From assembly GCA_963851295.1 (NCBI GenBank), contig CAWKOS010000003.1:1-64000 (forward strand): a DNA stretch of 64,000 bases, given 5' to 3'. The notes under the pieces were generated by a model, which was not told where the DNA came from, searched no databases, and saw only the letters and a program-made list of their open reading frames with translations. The translations under genes were made by a program, and so were the position numbers. Below are positions 57,245-64,000 of the stretch, in pieces. Position 1 is the first letter of the stretch; every line of letters begins with the position of its first letter. This DNA comes from JAOPZW01 sp963851295 (GTDB lineage Bacteria > Actinomycetota > Thermoleophilia > Solirubrobacterales > Solirubrobacteraceae).

Positions 57245-60200
57245 TCAGCGCTTCGAGATCGGCGCGTACTCCGCCATCAGCTTGCGCTCGCTCCCATCCG
57301 AGGCGAAGCGCACCACCACGATCCCGCCCGGCTCGAGCCCCACGACGACGCCCTCGCCGAAGGCGGCATGCGTGACGTCGTCGCCCATCCGGTACTCCGC
57401 GCTGGGGGTCGTCGACGCCGAGCTCGACCACGACATCGCGCGCGGGCGCGTCGCCTGCCCCGCGACGGCGCCGATCGCTTGCAGCGTCCCCTCGCGGTCG
57501 GTGAGGTCGGGCGGGATCTCGCTGAGGAAGCGGCTCGGCAGGCCGTAGCTCGCGGCGCCGAAGACCGCGCGCCGGCGCGCGTAGGTCAGGTAGAGGTCGC
57601 GCATGGCGCGCGTGATCCCGACGTAGCAGAGGCGGCGCTCCTCCTCGAGCGTGCCCTCGTCGAGCGAGCGCGAGTGCGGGAAGACGCCCTCCTCACAGCC
57701 GATCATGAACACGATCGGGTACTCGAGGCCCTTGGCGTTGTGGAGGGTCATGAGCGTCACGAGGCCCTCGTCGTCGCGGCGGCTGTCGGCGTCGGCGACG
57801 AGCGCGATCTGCTGCAGGAAGAGGTCGAGGGTGTCGTCCTCGCTGGCGGCGTCGAACTCGCGCGCGACCTCGACGAGCTCCTGCAGGTTCTCGATGCGCC
57901 CCTGCGCCTCGATCGTCCGCTCGGCCTCGAGCGTCTCGAGGTAGCCCGTCTCGTTGAGGATCGCCTCGAGGAGGTCGCCGATCGGAACCTGCTGCTCGAG
58001 ACGCTCGCGCAGCACGGCCATCGTCGCCATGAAGCGCTCGAACGCGCGAACCGCCGCGGTCCCGAGGCCCGGCACCGCCTCCGGCGCCGAGGCGGCGTCC
58101 CACACGGGGACCCCCATCGTCTCGGCGTGGGCCAGCACGCGCGACAGCGACGTCTGCCCGATCCCGCGCTTGGGCGAGTTGGCCACGCGCGTGAAGGAGA
58201 CGACGTCCTGCGGGTTCTGCAGCACCGTCAGGTAGGCGATCGCGTCCTTGATCTCGGCGCGCTCGTAGAACTTCGTCCCGCCGATGACCTGGTAGCCGAT
58301 CTCGCGGCGCACGAGCGTGTCCTCGAGCACCCGCGACTGCGCGTTGGTCCGGTAGAAGACCGCGATCTCCGCCCGCGAGACGCCCTCGTCGACGAGCCGC
58401 TCGATCTCCCCCACGACGAAGCGCGCCTCGGCATGCTCGTCCTCGAGCTCGCGGACCTTGACCGGATCGCCCTCGCCGAGGTCCGTCCACAGCGACTTCC
58501 CCATCCGCCCGCGGTTGTGCGTGATCACCGCGTTGGCGGCGTCGAGGATCGTCTGTGTCGAGCGGTAGTTCTGCTCGAGGCGGACGACGTGGGCCTCGGG
58601 GTAGTCGTCGCGAAAATTGAGGATATTCCTGATGTCGGCGCCGCGGAACGAGTAGACGGAGTTGTGCGTGATGAGCCCGCCCGCGACAAAGTTGTGCGTG
58701 CCCTCGACGTTGAGGTCGTAGACCGGGCGATCGAGCTCGACGCGCTCGACGGCCTCGACGACGTCGTAGCCGCCGTCCTCGGTGAACATCGCCATGCCGG
58801 GTCGCACGCTGGAAGCATGCATGAAGGGCAGTGAGTTGATCCGCCCATCGTGCCGAGCTCCAAGCCGGCCAACGCAGCGCACGGTGACGTCAAGTTCGGC
58901 GCGGATCTGGTCGACCAGTTTCAGCGCGTCAGACATGTCCTGGCAGTACGTTTCGCTCCGCCATCCGACCTTGTCGGGTCTCGGTCGCATCACACGGAGC
59001 CCAAGCCGCTCGAGAGTCTGCCGGGTCTCCTCGTCCCTTCCACCGATCGACACCGTGTGGAGCAGACGGTGGCCTTGGTTCGCGGCACAGAGGGTCACCA
59101 CAAGATTGCGGCGTGTGCCCTCAAACGTCTGGGGAAGGTGGTGGGGAGTCTCCGGCCAGAGCCATTCGTCATGGAGCAGCCGAAGCGCGCCTTCCTCCGA
59201 GTCGACGCTCGCGAAGACCTCATCCAGGAGTCCTTGGGACCTCACGAGGCTGTCGCCGCGAACGCCCGGGCGGGCGACGAAGGGCGCAGTCGGGAGCTGA
59301 TACCGAAGCGCCAGAATCGCCTCGGCGACCCGCGCCTCCGCCTCTGACTTGTGCGTCGACACGACCCAGGCCGCATCGGCGGCTTCCTTCATCGCCCGCG
59401 TCATTACTCCGCAGACAGATCGTCCGCGCCGATCAAGTGTGCGGGTCATCCCAACCCGGCATCCGTATCCACGCCGCCGCATCAGGTAAGTCATGAACAT
59501 CGGCGGCGTCAATCCGGCGCGGTAGCCAGCGAAATGGACGTGCTCGGGCGTGCTGACGATCTCACGTCCGTCTCGCGTCGTGATCTTCACGCCGAGCGTC
59601 GGCTCCGACACGAAAACCCCGGTGACCGGCGCGCCCCCGAAGCGGCCGCTTCCGTAGCACGAGAGCACCATCTCTCCGACCCGTACGTCCTCGATCGGCT
59701 TGGTCGTCCCGTCCGCCATCGCGATCGGCGTCCCCTCGACGAGGCACTGATCATCGTCGCCCACAACGGCCAGGTTCCGGTGCTCGCCCGCGATGAGCTG
59801 CAGGAGCCGGTACTGGGCGTGGTTGGTGTCCTGGTACTCGTCGACGAGCACGTGGCGGAAGGCAGCGGCGTAGCGGGCGCGGACCTCGGGGAAGAGCTCG
59901 AGGACGTTGACGGTGCGGACGAGGAGGTCGTCGAAGTCCATCGCGTTCATGCGGTGCAGCTCGCGCTCGTAGAGCTCGTAGACGTCGGCGACGGTCTGCT
60001 CGAAGAACGATCCGACCTGCTGGCGGTAGGCGTCGGCGTCGCGCAGCTTGTTCTTGGCGTCGGAGATTCTGGTGCTGCATCGCGGCCGGGGTGAAGCGCT
60101 TGGGGTCGACCCCGAGCTCGTCGATGCAGCGCTTGACCAGGCGGCGGGAGTCGGCCGCGTCGTAGATCGTGTACTGGCGCGTGTAGCCCAGGCGCGGCGC

Positions 60201-60524
60201 CTCGGCGCGCAGGATCCGCGCGCACGCGGCGTGGAAGGTCATCACCCACATGCCGCGCGTCGAGTGGCCGAGGAGGAGCTCGACGCGCTCGCGCATCTCC
60301 TGGGCGGCCTTGTTGGTGAAGGTGATGGCCAGCAGCTCGCCGGCGCGGGCGCGACCGGTCTGCACGAGCCAGGCGACGCGGTGCGTGAGCACGCGCGTCT
60401 TGCCCGAGCCGGCGCCCGCGAGGATCAGCAGCGGGCCGTCGCCGTGGGTGACGGCGTCGCGCTGGGGCGGGTTCAGGCCCTCGAGAAGGGCTTCGATGCG
60501 GTCGTCGGCGGCGGCCTCGGGCAA
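57245..60524 (-). CDS. pcrA: UvrD/PcrA-type DNA helicase with an intein and one frameshift
   Basis: Superfamily 1A 3'-5' helicase used in repair and replication restart. The exteins sum to about 730 residues, normal for PcrA. Walker A is AGAGSGKT (36-43), then ITFTNKAAQEM; motif II is VLVDEYQDTN, motif III VVGDDDQ-SVYSFRGAD is split by the intein (58661-59746), and motifs IV-VI follow (LEQNYRST, VTLMTLHNAKGLEYP, RRLCYVGITRAM). A KOW/Tudor-like tail ends it. One extra base near 60067 breaks the frame after RFTPAAMQHQ; removing it restores ISDAKNKLRDADAYRQQ. The TTG at 60524 is the most likely start. Confidence 0.93.
58661..59746 (-). other. Intein in PcrA, inserted in helicase motif III
   Basis: A 362-residue in-frame insertion between DDDQ and SVYSFRGAD. 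It has splicing block A CLVEGTPIAMADGT (Cys1), block B DGREIVSTPEHVHF (T66, H69), block F VYDLNVEGTHNFVAGG and block G LITHN (H361-N362), with Ser as the +1 residue, so class 1 splicing should be intact. The middle has no clear LAGLIDADG motif. Instead YLMRRRGYGCRVGMTRTLDRR (about 87-107) followed by a glutamate-bearing helix resembles a GIY-YIG-type nuclease core. Base composition is visibly less GC-rich than the flanking helicase, a sign of transfer. Confidence 0.93.
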
Positions 60525-60682
60525 GACTGCTGAGCATAGAACCGGGCGCGGCGGTCGCCGCTCGACGCGCTGTCACCGGCGGGCGCAACCCGCCTGTCAG
60601 CAGGAAACAACCGGAAAACCGGCGATCGATGCCGCCGGTCGATCCCACGGTCGTCGCGGGCAGGTGAGGGGACCCTTGGGCC

Positions 60683-61417
60683 ATGCCTGGCAGGGACGCT
60701 CTGGGCGCTGCGCTCGCGACGGCCGCACTCCTCGCCGTCGCCCCGGCGGCTGCCGCGGCCGACTGCGCGCACGGCAGCGACCTCGCCACGTCGCTCTCCC
60801 CCACCGACCGCCGCGCCGTCCTCGTCTGCGTCATCGACGCCGAGCGCACGGCGCGCGGCCTGCCCGTGGTCCGCGAGAGCGCCCAGCTCTCGCGCGCGGC
60901 GCAGGGCCATTCCGACGACATGGTCACCCGCCACTTCTTCGACCACGTCACGCCCGGCGGCACGACGCTCGGCGAGCGCGTCGGCGCGACGGGCTACATG
61001 CAGGGCCGCAAGGACTGGGAGCTCGGCGAGGCGATCGCCTGGGCCCAGCAGCCGCTCGACACCGCCGCCACCCTCATGCGCGCGTGGATCGCCAGCCCCG
61101 AGCACAAGGCGATCATCCTCGACCGCCACTTCCGCGAGGTCGGCATCGGCGTGACCCCGGGCCTCACCGACGGCTCGGGCGGCGCGGGCGCCACCGCGGT
61201 CCTGGACTTCGGCTTCCGAACCCCGTCGCCTACGCTGCCGCGATGGCGCTCTGCGACATCGTGCGCGCGTACGGCGAGCACATCGCGAGCGAGGCGCGCT
61301 CGGTGCGCATCGACCTCGACGCGCTCGAAGCTCTCGCACCAGGCGATCCTCCGGAGCTCGACCCCCAGCGCCACTACCTGGAAGGTCCAGCTCCCGATGT
61401 CGCCGCCTACCTCCTAG
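60683..61417 (+). CDS. Secreted CAP-domain (SCP-like) protein
   Basis: A 244-residue protein with a signal peptide (about 1-26, LATAALLAVAPAAAAA) and a bacterial CAP domain. The domain has VCVIDAERTARGLPVVRES, AAQGHSDDMVTRHFFDHVTPGG, EAIAWAQQPLDTAATLMRAWIASPEHKAIIL, FREVGIGVTPG and VLDFGFR. The family's His/Glu pocket residues are present in part. After FGFR (about residue 187) the frame runs 175 bases into the queuosine-salvage gene and loses family similarity, so the native end may be near 61240. Confidence 0.87.
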   Translation: MPGRDALGAALATAALLAVAPAAAAADCAHGSDLATSLSPTDRRAVLVCVIDAERTARGLPVVRESAQLSRAAQGHSDDMVTRHFFDHVTPGGTTLGERVGATGYMQGRKDWELGEAIAWAQQPLDTAATLMRAWIASPEHKAIILDRHFREVGIGVTPGLTDGSGGAGATAVLDFGFRTPSPTLPRWRSATSCARTASTSRARRARCASTSTRSKLSHQAILRSSTPSATTWKVQLPMSPPTS

Positions 61418-62116
61418 TCCTCGACGCGATCAACTTCGGCTCGGGGTGGTTTCCGACCATCCGCAAGCGCACGGGCTCCTCGGGCTACTTCACCGTCGCG
61501 TGGGCGCTCGCCGACCGCTGGCGCGCCGGCGCCGGCTGGAGCGCGACGGAGCTGCGCGAGCTGCGCACCGAGGAGGTCGCCGACACCCTCGGCCAGGACC
61601 GCGACCACGAGCTCATGGCCCTCTTCGCGCAGGCCCTGCGCGAGCTCGGGCGCTTCCTCGGCCCGCGCCACGCCCTCGACGTCGTCGCCGAGGCCCGCGG
61701 CTCGGCCGTCCGGATGGCCGAGCTGCTCGCCGGCGGCATGACCATGTGGCAGGACACGGGCTTCTACAAGCGCGCCCAGATCGCGCCGAGCGACCTCGCG
61801 CTCGGCGGGGTCGCCGAGTTCTCGGACCTCGACGCGCTCACGATCTTCTCCGACAACCTCGTCCCCCACGTGCTGCGCTGCGAGGGCGTCCTCGTCTACG
61901 ACGAGGGTCTCGCGGCGCACATCGACGCCGGGCGCCTGCTGCGCCCCGGCCCGCAGGAACGCGAGAATCCGCGGCTGCGCGATCCACGCCTGCGCCCAGA
62001 TCGCCGGGCGAACGGGCATGAGCGAGCGCGACCTCGACAACGCGCTCTGGTACCGCGGCCAGCGCCCCGAGTACAAGGCGCGGCCGCGGCACCGCTGCCG
62101 CACGGTCTACTACTAG
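61243..62116 (+). CDS. Queuosine salvage protein (DUF2419), one frameshift
   Basis: Queuosine 5'-phosphate glycosidase-like protein that releases queuine for reuse. The first 240 residues show VRAYGEHIASEARSVRIDLDAL, VLDAINFGSGWFPTIRKRTGSSGYF and SDNLVPHVLRCEGVLVYDE, as in the family. One extra base at about 61966 breaks the frame in GAGAATCC. Removing an A gives EREIRGCAIHACAQI and then LDNALWYRGQRPEYKARPRHRCRTVYY, the usual C-terminus, 290 residues in all. The end overlaps the convergent ABC permease in CTAG. Confidence 0.88.
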
Positions 62117-62946
62117 CCCGACCGCTTCAGCTTCCCGTGGCGCTTGGCGTAGCGCTCGCCCGCCCGGAAGACCGCCAGGCCGAGCGGGATCGCGACCGCG
62201 CCGAGCACGAGCAGTGGCCACAGGTCGCCCCACACGTCGCCGAGGCTCGCGCCGTCGAGGAGCGTGGCGCGGATCCCGCGCAGCGCATAGGTCGCCGGCG
62301 AGACCGTGGCGATGGCCTGCATCCAGCCCGGCATGACGCTGACCGGGTAGTAGATCCCCGAGACCACGAGCAGCATGCCCTGGGCGATGAAACCCAGCTG
62401 GGCGCCCTTCTCGGGCGAGATCAGCGGGAGCACCGCCGTCGTCATCCCGACGCCCACGAAGGACACCGACGCGACCGCGAGCAGCACCAGCGCGCCGGCG
62501 AAGTTCGCGTCGGGGAAGGCGAGGCCGAAGAAGACCGCGACGACCGCGAACAGCGCGGCCGTGCGCACGACGCCGTAGAGCACGGCGAAGGCGCCCATCC
62601 CGAGCAGGTGCACGGGCCGCGCGAGCGGCGCCATGAACGTGTACTCGATCGTCCCCTCCCAGCGCTCCCACGCGACGGTCTCGGTGAGGATCTCGAAGAT
62701 GATCCCCAGGTAGGACCAGATCACGGCGCCGATGAGCAGGCTCGCGGTCTGGCGCTCGACGTCGAGGCTGCCGCCGTTCGCCTCCACGCCCTTGGCGATG
62801 AAGGCGATGGTCAGCGTGTTGGCGACGGTCCAGACGAAGAACGCCAGCTCCCACCAGCCGTAGCGCTTGACCAGGTACGCGTTGCGCTCGACCACGCCGA
62901 CGAGGGCGATGCCCTGGTGGCGGGCCGAGGCGGCCATGGCGCGCAT
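62113..62946 (-). CDS. ABC-2 type transporter permease
   Basis: A 277-residue permease with six hydrophobic segments. Recognisable parts are NAYLVKRYGWWELAFFVWTVANTLTIAFI near the N-terminus and YYPVSVMPGWMQAIATVSPATYALRGIR, the typical ABC-2 segment before the last helices. The ATG at 62946 follows AGGAGG with seven bases spacing and shares bases with the ATPase stop (TGATG). With that ATPase it makes an exporter, possibly for a drug or lipid. Confidence 0.9.
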   Translation of the reverse strand: MRAMAASARHQGIALVGVVERNAYLVKRYGWWELAFFVWTVANTLTIAFIAKGVEANGGSLDVERQTASLLIGAVIWSYLGIIFEILTETVAWERWEGTIEYTFMAPLARPVHLLGMGAFAVLYGVVRTAALFAVVAVFFGLAFPDANFAGALVLLAVASVSFVGVGMTTAVLPLISPEKGAQLGFIAQGMLLVVSGIYYPVSVMPGWMQAIATVSPATYALRGIRATLLDGASLGDVWGDLWPLLVLGAVAIPLGLAVFRAGERYAKRHGKLKRSG

Positions 62947-63734
62947 CACGCCGCCTCCTCTTCGTCTCGCTCGTCCTCCAGGGCGCGTCCGGTCGCCGCC
63001 AGGAAGGCATCCTCCAGCGTGGCCGCGCCGTAGCGCCGGCGCAGCTCGGCGGCGGGCTCGAGCGCGAGCAGCCGCCCGCGGTCCAGGATCCCGACGCGGT
63101 CGGCCAGCGCCTCGGCCTCGGCCATGTCGTGGGTGCACAGCAGCGTGGTGGTGTCGTGTGTGGCGCGCACCTCGCGGATGAAGTCCTGGACCTCGCGGCG
63201 CGAGCGCGGGTCCAGGCCCGTCGTCGGCTCGTCGAGGAGCAGGAGGGTCGGCGAGGTCAGCAGCGCCCGCGCGAGCGCGACCTTCTGCTGCATGCCGCGC
63301 GAGAGGTCCTCCATCGGCGCCGAGGCGCGCGCGACCGGGAAGCCGACGGCCTCGAGGATCACCGGGACCTGCGCGCGCGTCTGCGACGGCGCCAGGCCAT
63401 AGAAGCGCGCGGCGTAGGAGAGGTTCTCGGTCGCCGACATCCTCTTGAAGAACGACGCCTCGACCGACACGCGGTTGACCAGCCGCCGCACGGCGCCCTC
63501 CTGGCGCACGACGTCGTAGCCGTACACGCGCGCGCTGCCGCCATCGTGGAGCAGCAGCGTCGCGAGGACGCGCACGAGGGTCGACTTGCCCGAGCCGTTC
63601 TGGCCGAGCACGGCGACGCACTCGCCGCGGGCGATGGTGAACGAGATGCCGTCGAGCGCGGTGACGCGCACGCGCCGGCGCCCCTGACGGCGGGTGAACT
63701 GCTTGGTGAGATCTGACACTTCGACTGCGGACAC
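62946..63734 (-). CDS. ABC transporter ATP-binding protein, exporter type
   Basis: A 262-residue ATPase of the CcmA/DrrA class. Walker A is LGQNGSGKST (about 43-52), signature LSRGMQQKVALARAL, Walker B LLLLDEPTTGLDPRSRRE and the H-loop LLCTHDMAEAEAL. The C-terminal tail is acidic (ALEDERDEEEAA). The GTG at 63734 is preceded by AGGAG with six bases spacing. It is coupled to the ABC-2 permease gene downstream. Confidence 0.93.
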   Translation of the reverse strand: MSAVEVSDLTKQFTRRQGRRRVRVTALDGISFTIARGECVAVLGQNGSGKSTLVRVLATLLLHDGGSARVYGYDVVRQEGAVRRLVNRVSVEASFFKRMSATENLSYAARFYGLAPSQTRAQVPVILEAVGFPVARASAPMEDLSRGMQQKVALARALLTSPTLLLLDEPTTGLDPRSRREVQDFIREVRATHDTTTLLCTHDMAEAEALADRVGILDRGRLLALEPAAELRRRYGAATLEDAFLAATGRALEDERDEEEAA

Positions 63735-63831
63735 GACGTGCTCCTAACGAATGCACTGAACCGGGGCAGGAACGACCGACCGAGGCGGGGCTCGGCTACG
63801 CGGGGCCGTCTAGCGGTTCACAGGGCGAAGC

Positions 63832-63862
63832 ACGTCCCCGACGGTACCACCGCCGGGGACGT
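63832..63862 (-). terminator. GC-rich hairpin terminator
   Basis: ACGTCCCCG (63832-63840) pairs with CGGGGACGT (63854-63862). The loop folds further through CGGT/ACCG (63842-63845, 63849-63852). It lies 22 bases past the stop of the minus-strand partial gene at 63885, so it probably terminates that transcript. No U-tract is seen. Confidence 0.65.
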
Positions 63863-63884
63863 CGTGCCAGGAGGCGTGTCGGGG

Positions 63885-64000
63885 TCAGTCGACGAGGTCG
63901 AGGAACTGCCAGTGCTGGCCGTCGGCCAGCCCGGCGAGCTGGCGCCCGACCGTCTGCTGGATCGGCAGCGACGGGATCACGTGCTGGGTGGCGGCGTGCA
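63885..64000 (-). CDS. C-terminal end of an unidentified protein
   Basis: The last 37-38 codons of a gene that begins beyond the right edge. The readable C-terminus includes QHVIPSLPIQQTVGRQLAGL and ends in FLDLVD, then TGA at 63885. The hairpin at 63832-63862 follows. The fragment is too short to assign a family, though its codon pattern supports real coding. Confidence 0.6.
   Translation of the reverse strand, partial: HAATQHVIPSLPIQQTVGRQLAGLADGQHWQFLDLVD

Overview
The window is about 64 kb of very GC-rich bacterial DNA (strong G/C bias at third codon positions, many GTG starts, dense 1-4 nt stop/start overlaps). A complete classical menaquinone pathway, actinobacterial-type SerC, the 17-aa Leu-rich leuA leader and the AbiEi-DUF559 protein fit a high-GC actinomycetota genome, probably Thermoleophilia (Solirubrobacterales). 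That placement is inference from gene content, not from a marker alignment. No rRNA, tRNA, prophage, insertion sequence or CRISPR array was seen, and no stretch over 300 bases lacks a gene.

Layout. 1-2916: tyrS (cut by the window edge) diverging from a class A penicillin-binding protein. 9951 down to 2943: a tight minus-strand operon leuB-ilvE-cimA-degT-membrane protein-argH-mpg. 9983-15985: orphan histidine kinase, orphan DppB-type permease, an ECF sigma/tautomerase pair and a large LuxR-type ATPase regulator. 18520 down to 16000: XRE-cupin regulator-leuC-leuD. 18606-22661: patatin-like protein, M20 peptidase, leuA and its leader. 22648-29347: APC permease, ParB-like protein, ugpC-type ATPase, and serC-serA behind a ZTP riboswitch. 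29385-34377: DUF4190 protein, ECF sigma with a propeller anti-sigma, AbiEi-DUF559 protein, ilvC, BrkB/YihY protein. 34385-45340: menE, menB, menA, menC, menH, menD, menF with a SAM methyltransferase, a MetE-like protein and a second ParB-like protein. 45400-49084: NfeD-stomatin pair and ilvB-ilvN. 49158-50828: five small proteins, several of them membrane proteins. 50919-55369: gatCAB and folD. 55419-64000: glyoxalase-fold protein, secreted glycosidase-like protein, an inverted repeat, an intein-bearing PcrA helicase, CAP protein, queuosine-salvage protein and an ABC exporter.

How the genes work together. Nearly the whole branched-chain amino acid pathway is here but split into five loci (leuB-ilvE-cimA, leuCD, leuA, ilvC, ilvBN). 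Isoleucine is probably made from pyruvate through citramalate (CimA), because no ilvA is seen; ilvD is also absent from the window. Each leucine locus appears to carry its own control: a leader peptide at leuA and an XRE-cupin regulator at leuCD. Serine synthesis (serC-serA) sits under a riboswitch that senses the folate-stress alarmone ZTP. The menaquinone genes supply the respiratory quinone.

Three conserved genes (cimA, pcrA, queuosine salvage) each contain one extra base that breaks the frame; these look more like sequence errors than decay. The most interesting items are the leuA leader, the ZTP riboswitch on serCA, the PcrA intein with a GIY-YIG-like insert, a 77-nt inverted repeat, and two paralogous ParB-fold proteins of unknown role.
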